Made by a program: the position numbers and the translations under genes. From Plasticicumulans acidivorans (lineage in GTDB: Bacteria > Pseudomonadota > Gammaproteobacteria > Competibacterales > Competibacteraceae): 64,000 nt of DNA. The notes under the pieces were generated by a model. That model worked only from the letters and a program-made list of their open reading frames with translations, made no database searches and was not told the DNA's origin. Positions 7,819 through 17,464 of the stretch are shown piece after piece. The stretch's first letter is position 1; the number at the start of each line of letters is the position of its first letter. The stretch is taken from NCBI RefSeq assembly GCF_003182095.1, contig NZ_QGTJ01000006.1, forward strand, positions 186,001-250,000, in the 5' to 3' direction.

Positions 7819-9366
7819 TCACTTCTGCGGCTCGACACGGATCGGAATGGCCTTGCGCGTCGTCTGCTTCTTGCCGCCGAACAGATTGGTCGGGTTGGTG
7901 CCGCCGGAGCAGCCGTTGCCGAAGCTGAAGCCGCAGCCGCCGCGCTCGCCGAAGGCGTCGTAGGTGGCGCTGGCGTACTCGCGGTGCGAGGTCGGGATGA
8001 CGAAGCGGTCTTCGTAATTGGCGATCGCCAGGTAGCGGTACATGCTCTCGACCTGATCGAGGCGCAGGCCGACGGCATCGAGCACGTCCTCGCGGATCTC
8101 GCCGTCGACGGTCTTGGCACGCATGTAGGCACGCATCGCCAGCATGCGCTTGAGCGCCTGGGCCACCGGCTTTTCATCCCCGGCGGTGAGCAGGTTGGCG
8201 AGGTAGCGCAGCGGAATGCGCAGGCTGTCGACGTCGGGGATGATGCCGTTCAGGCCCAGCTCGCCGCTGGCGGCCTTGGCCTGGATCGGCGACAGCGCCG
8301 GCACGTACCAGACCATCGGCAGCGTGCGGTACTCCGGGTGCAGCGGGAAGGCGATCTTCCAGTCGATCGCCATCTTGTACACCGGCGACTGCTGCGCGGC
8401 GCTGATCCAGGCCTCCGGGATGCCGGCCTTGCGGGCTTCTTCCTGCACCTGCGGGTCGAAGGGGTCGAGGAAGATGTCGAGCTGCGCCTGGTAGAGATCC
8501 TTCTCGTCGCGGGTCGCCGCGGCCTGCTCGATGCGGTCGGCGTCATAGAGCAGCACGCCGAGGTAGCGGATGCGGCCGACGCAGGTCTCCGAGCACACCG
8601 TCGGCTGGCCGGCCTCGATGCGCGGGTAGCAGAAGATGCACTTCTCGGATTTGCCGGTGTTCCAGTTGTAATAGATCTTCTTGTACGGGCAGGCCGAGAC
8701 GCACATGCGCCAGCCGCGGCATTTGTCCTGATCGATGAGGACGATGCCGTCTTCCTCGCGCTTGTAGATCGCGCCCGACGGGCAGCTGCCGACGCAGGCC
8801 GGGTTGAGGCAGTGCTCGCACAGCCGCGGCAGGTACATCATGAAGGTGTTTTCGAACTCACCGTAGATGTCCTTCTGCACGTTCTCGAAGTTGTAGTCCT
8901 GCGAACGCTTGGCGAATTCGCTGCCGAGGATTTCCTCCCAGTTCGGCCCCCATTCGATCTTTTCCATGCGCTGCCCGGAAATCACCGAGCGCGGCCGCGC
9001 CACCGGCATGGTCTTCGATTCCGGCGCGTTCTGCAGGTGGGCGTAGTCGTAGTCCCAGGGCTCGTAGTAATCGCCGATGTCCGGCAGGTCGGGGTTGGCG
9101 AACAGGTTCGCCAGCACACGCCACTTGCCGCCGATCTTCGGTTCGAGCTTGCCGCTGCTCTTGCGCACCCAGCCGCCGTTCCAGCGCTTCTGGTTTTCCC
9201 AGTCCTTCGGATAGCCGATGCCGGGCTTGGTCTCGACGTTGTTGAACCAGGCGTATTCCATGCCCTCGCGACTGGTCCACACGTTCTTGCAGGTCACCGA
9301 GCAGGTGTGGCAGCCAATGCATTTGTCCAGATTGAGGACCATGCCGATCTGTGCACGAACTTTCAT
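7819..9366 (-). CDS. narH: Respiratory nitrate reductase beta subunit (iron-sulfur)
   Basis: NarH carries the iron-sulfur wire from NarI to NarG. The 515-residue protein contains four cysteine clusters: the first is CIGCHTCSVTCKNVW (Cys16, 19, 22 and 26). Later come CEHCLNPACVGSCPSGA, CRGWRMCVSACPYKKIYYNW (the cluster that holds a Trp in place of one Cys, giving the [3Fe-4S] centre) and EKCIFCYPRIEAGQPTVC. The length and N-terminus (MKVRAQIGMVLNLDKC) match E. coli NarH. It starts 21 bases after the narG stop and ends within or next to the narJ start. It is membrane-associated on the cytoplasmic side. Confidence 0.97.
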   Translation of the reverse strand: MKVRAQIGMVLNLDKCIGCHTCSVTCKNVWTSREGMEYAWFNNVETKPGIGYPKDWENQKRWNGGWVRKSSGKLEPKIGGKWRVLANLFANPDLPDIGDYYEPWDYDYAHLQNAPESKTMPVARPRSVISGQRMEKIEWGPNWEEILGSEFAKRSQDYNFENVQKDIYGEFENTFMMYLPRLCEHCLNPACVGSCPSGAIYKREEDGIVLIDQDKCRGWRMCVSACPYKKIYYNWNTGKSEKCIFCYPRIEAGQPTVCSETCVGRIRYLGVLLYDADRIEQAAATRDEKDLYQAQLDIFLDPFDPQVQEEARKAGIPEAWISAAQQSPVYKMAIDWKIAFPLHPEYRTLPMVWYVPALSPIQAKAASGELGLNGIIPDVDSLRIPLRYLANLLTAGDEKPVAQALKRMLAMRAYMRAKTVDGEIREDVLDAVGLRLDQVESMYRYLAIANYEDRFVIPTSHREYASATYDAFGERGGCGFSFGNGCSGGTNPTNLFGGKKQTTRKAIPIRVEPQK

Positions 9367-9387
9367 TTGCTGTTGTCCTCGCCCGGC

Positions 9388-12300
9388 TCAGTGGGCCGCT
9401 GCCGCGGTCGCGTCGGCGGATTCGTCATCCATCCAGTCGACCTTCGCCATCTTGCGCACGACGATGAACTCATCGCGGTTGGCGCCGACGGTGCCGTAGT
9501 AGTTGAAGCCGTAGCTCTGCTGGGCGTAGCCGCCGATCATGTGCGTGGGCTTGAGCACGCAGCGCGTCACCGAGTTGTGAATGCCGCCGCGGGTGCCGGT
9601 GATCTCGGAGCCGGGCGTGTTCACGATCTTTTCCTGCGCGTGGTACATCATCGACATGCCCTCGGGCACGCGCTGAGAGACCACGGCGCGGGCGGCGATG
9701 GCGCCGTTGAGGTTGAAGGCTTCGATCCAGTCGTTGTCCTCGATGCCGGCCTTCTTGGCGTCGATCTCGGAGATCCAGATGATCGGGCCGCCGCGCGAGA
9801 GCGTGAGCATCAGCAGGTTGTCGGTGTAGGTGCTGTGGATGCCCCACTTCTGGTGCGGGGTGATGAAGTTCAGCACCACTTCCGGGTTGCCGTTGCTGCG
9901 CTGGCCGAGCAGCGGTTCGGCGGCCTTCATGTCGACCGGCGGGCGGTAGGCGCACATCGCCTCGCCGAAGCCGAGCATCCACGCATGGTCCTGATAGAAC
10001 TGCTGGCGGCCGGTGACGGTGCGCCACGGGATCAGCTCGTGGACGTTGGTGTAGCCGGCGTTGTAGCTGACCTTTTCATCTTCGAGGCCGGACCAGGTCG
10101 GGCTGGAGATGATCTTGCGCGGCTGCGCCTGGATGTCACGGAAGCGGATCTTCTCGTGCTCCTTGGGCCGTGCCAGGTGTGTGTGGTCGCGGCCGGTGAT
10201 CTTCGACAGCGCCGCCCAGGCCTTGACCGCGACGTGACCGTTGGTCTCCGGGGCCAGCATCATGATGGTCTCGGCGGCGTCGATGTCGGTCTCGATGCGC
10301 GGACGGCCCTGGCTGACGCCGGCCTCCTGCACCGTGTAGTTGAGCGTGCCGAGTGCGGCGACCTCATCCTGCGTGTTCCAGCCGATGCCTTTGCCGCCGT
10401 TGCCGAGCTTATCCATCAGCGGGCCGAGCGAGGTGAACTTGCGGTAGGTGTTGGGGTAGTCGCGTTCGATGACGATGAAGTTCGGCGCGGTCTTGCCGGG
10501 GATCAGATCGCACTCGCCCTTCTTCCAGTCGAGCACGTCCGGCATCGCCAGTTCGGCCGGCGTGTCGTGCAGCGTCGGGGCGGCGACCAGGTCTTTCTCG
10601 ACGCCGAGATGCCCCTTGCAGACCTCCGAGAAGCTGCGCGCGATGCCCTTGAAGATCTCCCAGTCGCTGCGCGACTCCCACGCCGGATCGACCGCCGCCG
10701 ACAGCGGGTGGATGAACGGGTGCATGTCCGAGGTGTTGAGATCGTTCTTCTCGTACCAGGTGGCCGTCGGCAGCACGATGTCGGAGTACAGGCAGGTGGT
10801 CGACATGCGGAAGTCCAGCGTCACCAGCAGGTCGAGCTTGCCGGTGGCGGCCTCGCGCCACTTCACTTCCTGCGGCTTCTCGCCGCCTTCCTCGCCGAGA
10901 TCCTTGCCCTGCACGCCGTGCGTGGTGCCGAGCAGGTACTTGAGGAAGTACTCGTGGCCCTTGCCGCTGGAGCCGAGCAGGTTCGAGCGCCAGACGAACA
11001 TGTTGCGCGGGAAGTTCTCCGGGTTGTCCGGGTCTTCGAAGGCGAAGTTGATCCTGCCGTCGAGCAGCTGCTGCTTGAGGTAGTCGGCCGGTGCCTGTCC
11101 GGCCGCGGCGGCGTCGGCGGTGATCTGCAGCGGATTGGCGTCGAAGTGCGGCGCGCTCGGCAGCCAGCCCATGCGCACCGAGCGCACGTTGTAGTCGATC
11201 TGCGTGCCCTGCCAGTCCTTGGGATCGGCGAGCGGCGAGAGGATCTCGCTCATCGCCAGCTTCTCGTGACGCCACTGGCTGGTGTGCACGTAGAAAAACG
11301 ATGTCGAGTTCATGTGCCGCGGCGGGCGGTTCCAGTCGAGCGCGAAGGCCAGCGCGGTCCAGCCGGTCTGCGGGCGCAGCTTCTCCTGGCCGACGTAGTG
11401 CGCCCAGCCGCCGCCGCTCTGGCCGACACAGCCGCACATCATCAGCAGGTTGATGACGCCACGGTAGTTCATGTCCATGTGGTACCAGTGGTTCATCGCC
11501 GCGCCGATGATGACCATCGACTTGCCGTGCGTCCTTTCGGCGTTGTCGGCGAACTGGCGGGCGACGGTGATGACCTGATCGCGTGGCACGCCGGTGATCT
11601 TTTCCTGCCAGGCCGGGGTGTAGGGCACGTCGTCATCGAAGCTGGCGGCGACGTTGCCACCGCCGAGGCCGCGGTCGATGCCGTACTGTGCGAGCGTCAG
11701 GTCGTAGACCGTCGCCACCAGCGCGCTGGAGCCGTCGGCCAGCGTCACCCGCTTGGCCGGCACGTTGCGCAGCTGCACGGCGTCGTGCGTGGTGCAGGCG
11801 AAGTGCGGGTGGCGGGTGGCGCCGAAGTAGGGGAAGGCGACCGCCACCACCTCGTCGCGGATGTCGTTGACCGACAGCCGCAGCCGCGTCTCGGCACCCG
11901 TCAGCGCTTCTCTGGCTTCGAGGTTCCACTTGCCGACCAGCTCGCCCTGTTCGCCCCAGCGAAAGCCGATCGAGCCGTTCGGCACCAGCAGGTTGCCGCT
12001 CAGCTCATCGAAGGCGAGCGTTTTCCACTGCGGGTTGTTGGCCTGACCGGCCTCGCCGGCGAGGTCGCTGGCGCGCAGGAAGCGGCCGTTGACATAGCGG
12101 CCGTCGGCACGCGCATCGAGGCGTACCAGCATCGGGAAGTCGGTCTTGCTGCGCACGTAGTCGGTGAAGTACTCCGATTGACGCTCGACGTGGAACTCGC
12201 GCAGCACCACGTGGCCCATCGCCATCGCCAGCGCGGCATCGGTGCCCTGCTTGGGGTGCAGCCAGAGGTCGGCGAACTTGGAGGCTTCCGAGTAGTCCGG

Positions 12301-13143
12301 GCAGACCACCACGGTCTTGGTGCCCTTGTAGCGGACCTCGGTCATGAAGTGGGCGTCGGGCGTGCGCGTCTGCGGTACGTTTGAGCCCCACATCATCAGG
12401 AACGTGGAGTTGTACCAGTCGGCCGATTCCGGCACGTCGGTCTGCTCGCCCCAGACCATCGGCGAGGCCGGCGGCAGATCGCAGTACCAGTCGTAGAAGG
12501 AGCCGCAGTTGCCACCGATCAGCGACAGGTAACGGCTGCCGGCGGCGTAGCTGACCATCGACATCGCCGGAATCGGCGAGAAGCCGAAGATGCGGTCCGG
12601 GCCGTAGCGGCGGATGGTGTAGGCGTTGGCGGCGGCGATGATCTCGTTGACTTCATCCCACTGCGCGCGCACGAAGCCGCCGAGGCCGCGCTGGCGCTTG
12701 TATTCGGCGGCCTTGGCCGGGTCTTCGACGATACTGGCCCAGGCATCGACCGCATCGCGGCCCTTGCGCGCCTCGCGCCACAGCGCCAGCAGCCGCGCGC
12801 GCACCATCGGGTATTTCACGCGGTTGGCGCTGTACAGATACCAGCTGTAGCTGGCGCCGCGCTGGCAGCCGCGCGGCTCGTGATTGGGCAGGTCGTCGCG
12901 GGTGCGCGGGTAGTCGGTCTGCTGGGTTTCCCAGGTGACCAGGCCGTTCTTGACGTAGATCTTCCAGCTGCAGGAGCCGGTGCAGTTCACGCCGTGCGTC
13001 GAGCGCACGATCTTGTCGTGCTGCCAGCGCGCACGGTAGGCGTTCTCCCAGCCGCGGTCTTCGGCGGTGACGACGCCGTGATCGCCGGAAAACGTGTCCT
13101 GAACTCGGTTGAAAAAGTTCAGGCGATCCAGGAAGTGACTCAT
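9388..13143 (-). CDS. narG: Respiratory nitrate reductase alpha subunit (catalytic)
   Basis: NarG reduces nitrate to nitrite at a bis-MGD molybdenum site in the cytoplasm. The 1251-residue protein has the FS0 [4Fe-4S] ligands His50, Cys54, Cys58 and Cys93 (in HGVNCTGSCSW and RGCQRG). It also has the WYCDLPPASP segment holding the Asp that coordinates molybdenum (Asp222 in E. coli). It has no twin-arginine leader, consistent with the membrane-bound cytoplasm-facing enzyme and not a NarG-type periplasmic form. The start at MSHFLDRLNFF aligns with E. coli NarG; more upstream in-frame codons run into the promoter. An FNR box lies 114 bases upstream. It is the first gene of narGHJI and is separated from the upstream chemoreceptor gene by a terminator. 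Confidence 0.98.
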   Translation of the reverse strand: MSHFLDRLNFFNRVQDTFSGDHGVVTAEDRGWENAYRARWQHDKIVRSTHGVNCTGSCSWKIYVKNGLVTWETQQTDYPRTRDDLPNHEPRGCQRGASYSWYLYSANRVKYPMVRARLLALWREARKGRDAVDAWASIVEDPAKAAEYKRQRGLGGFVRAQWDEVNEIIAAANAYTIRRYGPDRIFGFSPIPAMSMVSYAAGSRYLSLIGGNCGSFYDWYCDLPPASPMVWGEQTDVPESADWYNSTFLMMWGSNVPQTRTPDAHFMTEVRYKGTKTVVVCPDYSEASKFADLWLHPKQGTDAALAMAMGHVVLREFHVERQSEYFTDYVRSKTDFPMLVRLDARADGRYVNGRFLRASDLAGEAGQANNPQWKTLAFDELSGNLLVPNGSIGFRWGEQGELVGKWNLEAREALTGAETRLRLSVNDIRDEVVAVAFPYFGATRHPHFACTTHDAVQLRNVPAKRVTLADGSSALVATVYDLTLAQYGIDRGLGGGNVAASFDDDVPYTPAWQEKITGVPRDQVITVARQFADNAERTHGKSMVIIGAAMNHWYHMDMNYRGVINLLMMCGCVGQSGGGWAHYVGQEKLRPQTGWTALAFALDWNRPPRHMNSTSFFYVHTSQWRHEKLAMSEILSPLADPKDWQGTQIDYNVRSVRMGWLPSAPHFDANPLQITADAAAAGQAPADYLKQQLLDGRINFAFEDPDNPENFPRNMFVWRSNLLGSSGKGHEYFLKYLLGTTHGVQGKDLGEEGGEKPQEVKWREAATGKLDLLVTLDFRMSTTCLYSDIVLPTATWYEKNDLNTSDMHPFIHPLSAAVDPAWESRSDWEIFKGIARSFSEVCKGHLGVEKDLVAAPTLHDTPAELAMPDVLDWKKGECDLIPGKTAPNFIVIERDYPNTYRKFTSLGPLMDKLGNGGKGIGWNTQDEVAALGTLNYTVQEAGVSQGRPRIETDIDAAETIMMLAPETNGHVAVKAWAALSKITGRDHTHLARPKEHEKIRFRDIQAQPRKIISSPTWSGLEDEKVSYNAGYTNVHELIPWRTVTGRQQFYQDHAWMLGFGEAMCAYRPPVDMKAAEPLLGQRSNGNPEVVLNFITPHQKWGIHSTYTDNLLMLTLSRGGPIIWISEIDAKKAGIEDNDWIEAFNLNGAIAARAVVSQRVPEGMSMMYHAQEKIVNTPGSEITGTRGGIHNSVTRCVLKPTHMIGGYAQQSYGFNYYGTVGANRDEFIVVRKMAKVDWMDDESADATAAAAH

Positions 13144-13256
13144 CTTGTCATCCTCTTCGGGGGGCTCGCCCATGCGTTGATGCCGTCGTGTCCGCTGTCG
13201 CCGGGTGGCTCGCTGCGGGGCTGCCGCAAACACTAACTGCATGAAGCACAAGGAAA

Positions 13257-13270
13257 TTGACGTTCATCAA
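13257..13270 (-). promoter_or_regulatory. FNR/Anr-type box upstream of narG
   Basis: TTGATGAACGTCAA on the minus strand matches the FNR/Anr consensus TTGAT-N4-ATCAA with one mismatch. It ends 114 bases before the narG start codon, so a transcript could begin near 13216-13222 with the box around -41. It lies in the 351-base gap 13144-13494 that also holds the inverted repeat and the chemoreceptor gene's terminator. Oxygen control of narGHJI is the expected reading. Confidence 0.75.
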
Positions 13271-13400
13271 TGCAGACCGGAAGAGGGATATGGCACGGCC
13301 GCGTGACTACCACCTGCGGATCACCGGGAGCATGGAGCTAAGCCCGCGCCGGGGCAGGATTTATCGGTCATGCCGCATTGCGCAAAAAGCTGGAACGGCG

Positions 13401-13433
13401 CATTGGGGGTAGAGGCGCCGCCTACCTCCAATG
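13401..13433. promoter_or_regulatory. TACC-type inverted repeat upstream of narG (candidate NarL site)
   Basis: Arms CATTGGGGGTAG (13401-13412) and CTACCTCCAATG (13422-13433) pair with one mismatch around a nine-base spacer containing GGCGCC. Each arm has a TACC-C heptamer that fits six of seven positions of the NarL consensus TACYYMT. It is about 260 bases upstream of narG, comparable to the distal NarL sites of the E. coli nar operon. A related repeat precedes narK1 at 18883-18912. Confidence 0.45.
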
Positions 13434-13441
13434 TGCCGACG

Positions 13442-13468
13442 AAAAAAAGGCCCCGACGAGCGGGGCCT
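13442..13468 (-). terminator. Rho-independent terminator of the chemoreceptor gene
   Basis: On the minus strand perfect eight-base arms AGGCCCCG and CGGGGCCT with a five-base loop are followed directly by seven T. It lies 27 bases beyond the chemoreceptor stop codon and separates that gene from narG. Confidence 0.88.
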
Positions 13469-13494
13469 GGCGCGGGAGGGCGAGGCAGGAGAAA

Positions 13495-15801
13495 TCAGGC
13501 GTTGCGCATGCGCCGCAGGAAGTCCTCGACGATGTCGTTGAGGCGCGCGGCTTCACTCGACAGCGCCGAGGCGGCGCGATCGACTTCGGCGACGGCGGCG
13601 CGCGTCTGCTCGGTGGTGCGCGAGACCACGCCGATGCCATCGGCGGCGCCGCGCGTGCCGGCGGCGGCTTCGTTGACGCTGTGGGCGATCTCGGCGGTGG
13701 CGGTATTCTGCTCCTTGACCGCCGCCGCGATGGTGGTCACCACCTCGCGGGTATCGCTGATGACGCCGCCGATGTTGCGGATCTCGCCGGCGGTATCGCG
13801 CACCACGCGCTGCACCTCGGCGACCTGCTGGGCGATGTCCTGCGTCGCCGAAGCGGTCTGGCTGGCCAGACTCTTGACCTCATTGGCAACGACCGCAAAG
13901 CCCTTGCCGGCTTCACCAGCCCGTGCGGCCTCGATGGTGGCGTTGAGCGCCAGCAGGTTGGTCTGCGCGGCGATCGCCGAAATCAGATCGACCACCGCGC
14001 CGATCTTGTCGGCGACCGAGGTCAGGCCGAGCACCTGCTGATCGGCCTTGGCCACCGACTGCACCGCCTGCTGGGTGATTTCGGTGGATTTGCCGACCTG
14101 ACGGGCGATCTCGCGGATCGAGGCCGACAGCTCCTCCGAGGCCGAGGCCACCGTCTGCGTGCTCTCGTTGGCGCGGGCCGAGGCATCGGCCGCCTGCGTC
14201 GCCTGTTCGCGGGTCTGATCGGCGGCGCGGCTGAGGCCGGCGGAGGCGCTGCTCATGCCGCGTGCCGCCTGCGTCAGCGCCTCGACCACGCCGCGGATGC
14301 CGGTTTCCAGCTCATCGGCCATGCGTGCCAGCGCCGCGCGGCGTTCACTTTCCAGGCGCTGGCGGTTGGCCTCGCGTTCTGCCTCGGCCTGGCGCTGGTG
14401 CTCGGCGCGCTCGGCTTCGGCCTGGCGTTCGCGTTCGGCGCGTTCTGCCTCGGCCTGACGCTGGCGCTCATGGCGTTCACGCTCGGCCTGTTCCTGCAGG
14501 CGCAGGCGCTCGCGCTCGGCCTCGGCGATATCGGCCGACATCTTGCGCAGCGCCGCGGCGAGCTGGCCGGTTTCGTCCTCCTGCGTGACTTCGAGCTGCT
14601 GATCGAGGCGGCCGGCGGCGACGCCTTCGGCGAAGCGCGTACTGGCGATGATCGGCCGGGCGATGGTGCGCGCGGCGAACCACATGCTGGCGACACCGAG
14701 CACCAGGATCGCCAGCGCCACCAGCATCTGCACCAGCATGTCGGAGCGTGCACGCTCCTGCAGCGTGGTGGCGAGGTGCGCGGCCTCGGCCATCGCCACC
14801 GCGCGCGGCACCGTCATCACCACCGACCACGGCGTTTTGGTGCGGCCGAGCAGGATTGGCTCGAAGACGCGAATCAGCGGACTGCTCTCGTTGTCGATCA
14901 GCTGGCTCTGGCCGCTGCGCACGATCTCGGCATCCCGCGCCCATTCCGGGTCGAGGGGCTCGTAGGAGCTGCCGATCAGCTCGGGATGGTCGCTGGCGGC
15001 CACCACCAGGCCCTCGTTGCTGACGATCGCCACTTCGCCGTTGCCGGCATGGATCATCTCGTCGGCCTTGTTGGCGAGCTGCTGCACGAAGGCGAGATCG
15101 AAGTCGGCACCGGCAACGCCGCGGAATTTGCCCTCGATGAGGATCGGTACCGACATCGTCGCCAGGTACACGTGCTTGCCCTGCACGATGTAGGGCAGCG
15201 GGCCGAGCACGCTTTCCAGGCCGCTGGTCTGCGGGCCGAGGTACCAGGCGCCCTTGACCAGGCCGTTGGGATGGCGCTCGCGGCTGTCATATTCCACCAG
15301 CGGCTGTACCGCGATGTGTCCCGTACTGTCACGGGTCCAGTACGACAACACGCGTCCGCTGGCATCCGAGCCGAGCAGGCGGCGGTTGACGTAATCGGCG
15401 TCGGCGCCGTCAAGCGCATTCGGCTCCCAGGCGCTGTAGGTGCCGTTGAAGCGCGGATTGTCCTTGAGCACGCTGAGCAGGATGGCGTTGAGCTGGCGAC
15501 GGCGCTCGCCGACCGGTGAGCCGCCGGCGTCGACCGCGATCTGCTCGAAGGCCCGGGCCATGTTGCGTGCTGCGCCGAAGGCAGTATCCAGTTCCGCGCG
15601 GATGACGCCGGCCTGGGCTCTGGCCAGCGCCTGCAGCTGTTGACCGCTTGACCGGCGCAGCAATTCGCCGACGCGCTCCTGCACGGCATGTTGCGACTGC
15701 TGCGTCGCAAAAGTGGAATAGCCGACCAGCGCGATGGCGGTTCCGAGCAGGCACAGACCGGCGAGTCCGGCGATCTTGAGCTGGAGGGAGCGTATTTTCA
15801 T
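13495..15801 (-). CDS. Methyl-accepting chemotaxis protein with periplasmic dCache-like sensor
   Basis: A 768-residue chemoreceptor. The N-terminus has a membrane helix (about 10-30). A large periplasmic region (about 35-345) follows, with the dCache features [18 protein letters not shown] and [26 protein letters not shown] second helix ([20 protein letters not shown]) and a HAMP domain come next. Next is an unusually long Glu/Arg/Gln-rich coiled coil with repeats of [12 protein letters not shown], then the MCP signalling domain. Its hairpin tip has [42 protein letters not shown], the CheW/CheA contact. No C-terminal CheR pentapeptide is seen. It is monocistronic between terminators but sits inside the narK-narG cluster, so a role in taxis to nitrate or another electron acceptor is inferred. 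It lacks the PilJ-type nitrate sensor of McpN. Confidence 0.92.
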   Translation of the reverse strand: MKIRSLQLKIAGLAGLCLLGTAIALVGYSTFATQQSQHAVQERVGELLRRSSGQQLQALARAQAGVIRAELDTAFGAARNMARAFEQIAVDAGGSPVGERRRQLNAILLSVLKDNPRFNGTYSAWEPNALDGADADYVNRRLLGSDASGRVLSYWTRDSTGHIAVQPLVEYDSRERHPNGLVKGAWYLGPQTSGLESVLGPLPYIVQGKHVYLATMSVPILIEGKFRGVAGADFDLAFVQQLANKADEMIHAGNGEVAIVSNEGLVVAASDHPELIGSSYEPLDPEWARDAEIVRSGQSQLIDNESSPLIRVFEPILLGRTKTPWSVVMTVPRAVAMAEAAHLATTLQERARSDMLVQMLVALAILVLGVASMWFAARTIARPIIASTRFAEGVAAGRLDQQLEVTQEDETGQLAAALRKMSADIAEAERERLRLQEQAERERHERQRQAEAERAERERQAEAERAEHQRQAEAEREANRQRLESERRAALARMADELETGIRGVVEALTQAARGMSSASAGLSRAADQTREQATQAADASARANESTQTVASASEELSASIREIARQVGKSTEITQQAVQSVAKADQQVLGLTSVADKIGAVVDLISAIAAQTNLLALNATIEAARAGEAGKGFAVVANEVKSLASQTASATQDIAQQVAEVQRVVRDTAGEIRNIGGVISDTREVVTTIAAAVKEQNTATAEIAHSVNEAAAGTRGAADGIGVVSRTTEQTRAAVAEVDRAASALSSEAARLNDIVEDFLRRMRNA

Positions 15802-15903
15802 GGCGGTCCCGGAATGTTAGGGGGGCGAAAGTCGGTAAAGCCGCCGTTGTCCAGCAAGACGCAGGCCAGCCACCGGGGTGACACCTCAGGGCCCAGCCTA
15901 GAC

Positions 15904-15947
15904 AAAAGCCGCAGGCCCCGCGTGAAGAAGCTCGCGGGGCCTGCGGC
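15904..15947 (-). terminator. Rho-independent terminator after narK2
   Basis: Fifteen-base perfect arms GCCGCAGGCCCCGCG (15908-15922) and CGCGGGGCCTGCGGC (15933-15947) with a ten-base loop; four T follow on the minus strand. It lies 24 bases beyond the narK2 stop and separates narK1K2 from the chemoreceptor gene. Confidence 0.85.
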
Positions 15948-15970
15948 AGGGTGTCAACTGCGGTGGTGTT

Positions 15971-17383
15971 TCAGCAGGGGACTTCGGCGCCCTTGCGCGC
16001 GTACCACCACCAGGTCACCAGGATGCAGCTGACGTAGTAGGCGGCGAAGCAGTACAGCGCCGCCTCCGGGCCGCCGGTCAGCTCGATCGAACTGCCATAG
16101 GCCTTGGGGATGTAGAAGGCGCCGTAGGCAGCGAGCGCCGAGCTGAAGCCGAGCACCGCGGCCGATTCCTTGCCGGCGTCCTTCAGCGCCTGGGCCAGTG
16201 CCGCCTCACCCTGACCGGCGACTTCGCGGCTGCGCTCGGTGCGGAAGATGATCGGGATCATGCGGAAGGTCGAGCCGTTACCGATGCCAGTGGTGACGAA
16301 CAGCAGCATGAACATCGCCAGAAAGCCGTAGAAGTCGCCGCCACGGGTGCCCGAGGGCAGGAAGTAAAGCACGCCGAACACCGCCGCGATCATCACCACG
16401 AAGTTCCACAGCGTGACGCGGGCACCGCCGAGCTTGTCGGCCAGCCAGCCGCCGACCGGACGGATCAGCGCACCGACCAGAGGGCCGAGGAAGGCGTACT
16501 TGAGCGCGTCGATCCCCGGGAACTGGGTCTTGATCAGCATCGGAAAGCCGGCGGCGTAGCCGATGAACGAACCGAAGGTGGCGATGTACAGCCAGCTCAT
16601 CAGCCAGTTGTGCTTGCGTTTGAAGATCACCGACTGCTCGCGGAACGAGGCGCGCGCCGAGGCGACGTCGTTCATGCCGAACCAGGCGGCCAGCGTGCAC
16701 AGCACGATGAACGGCACCCAGATGAAGCCGGCGTTCTGCAGCCACAGCTGGCTGTGCAGCTCGCCCTTGGTGAAGGTCTGCGGATCGCCGGCCAGGCCGC
16801 CGAAGATGCCGCCGGTGATCGCCAGCGGCACCAGGAACTGCATCACCGAGACGCCGAGGTTGCCGAGTCCGGCATTGAGGCCGAGCGCCGTGCCCTGCTG
16901 ACTCTTCGGGTAGAAGAAGCTGATGTTGGCCATCGACGAGGCGAAGTTGCCGCCGCCGAAGCCGCACAGCAGTGCGATGACGACGAAGGTGGTGTACGGC
17001 GTTGCGGTGTCCTGTACCGCAAAGCCCATCCACAGCGCCGGGATCAGCAGCGAGGCGGTGCTCAGCGTGGTCCACAGCCGGCCGCCGAAGATCGGCACCA
17101 TGAACGAATAGAAAATGCGCAGCGTCGCCCCGGACAGCCCCGGCAGCGCTGCCAGCCAGAACAGCTGGTTGGTGGAGAACTGAAAGCCGATGCCGTTGAG
17201 GCGCACGGTCACGGCGCTCCACACCATCCACACGGCGAAGGCGAGCAGCAGCGCCGGGATCGAGATCCACAGGTTGCGCGCGGCAATGCGCTTGCCTTCC
17301 TGCTCCCAGAACTGCGCATCCTCCGGGCGCCAGTCCTGCAGCACGTGAGATTTCACGGGTGAGTTCAAGACTTTGGTGGTCAT
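15971..17383 (-). CDS. narK2: NarK2-type nitrate/nitrite antiporter
   Basis: A 470-residue MFS protein of the nitrate/nitrite porter family, with about 12 helices. The nitrate signature in helix 5 is clear: GGGNFASSMANISFFYPKSQQGTALGLNAGLGNLGVS. The second, in helix 11, is TGIGNGSTFRMIPIIF. The large cytoplasmic N-terminus VLQDWRPEDAQFWEQEGKRIAARNLWISIPALLLAFAVW is the NarK2 (type II, antiporter) hallmark. It should exchange periplasmic nitrate for cytoplasmic nitrite, feeding NarG. It is 81 bases after narK1 and is followed by a strong terminator, so narK1K2 form a two-gene operon. It keeps the conserved Arg residues in helix 2 (ATLRIFYSF) and helix 8 region (GALIRPVGGWLADKLGG). Confidence 0.95.
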   Translation of the reverse strand: MTTKVLNSPVKSHVLQDWRPEDAQFWEQEGKRIAARNLWISIPALLLAFAVWMVWSAVTVRLNGIGFQFSTNQLFWLAALPGLSGATLRIFYSFMVPIFGGRLWTTLSTASLLIPALWMGFAVQDTATPYTTFVVIALLCGFGGGNFASSMANISFFYPKSQQGTALGLNAGLGNLGVSVMQFLVPLAITGGIFGGLAGDPQTFTKGELHSQLWLQNAGFIWVPFIVLCTLAAWFGMNDVASARASFREQSVIFKRKHNWLMSWLYIATFGSFIGYAAGFPMLIKTQFPGIDALKYAFLGPLVGALIRPVGGWLADKLGGARVTLWNFVVMIAAVFGVLYFLPSGTRGGDFYGFLAMFMLLFVTTGIGNGSTFRMIPIIFRTERSREVAGQGEAALAQALKDAGKESAAVLGFSSALAAYGAFYIPKAYGSSIELTGGPEAALYCFAAYYVSCILVTWWWYARKGAEVPC

Positions 17384-17464
17384 GGGATTTTACCTGTCGT
17401 TCGGCGCGACCGGGGCGGTCGCGCCGCGGGGGGAGGAGACGGGCGGCGGGCGATACGGGATGGC

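Noticed and set aside
7984..12384. 1466-codon open frame on the plus strand across narG and narH
   Set aside because: It is antisense to firmly identified narGH, has a composition rich in Ala, Val, Arg, His and Gly with no family signature, and is a by-product of the codon bias of GC-rich genes.
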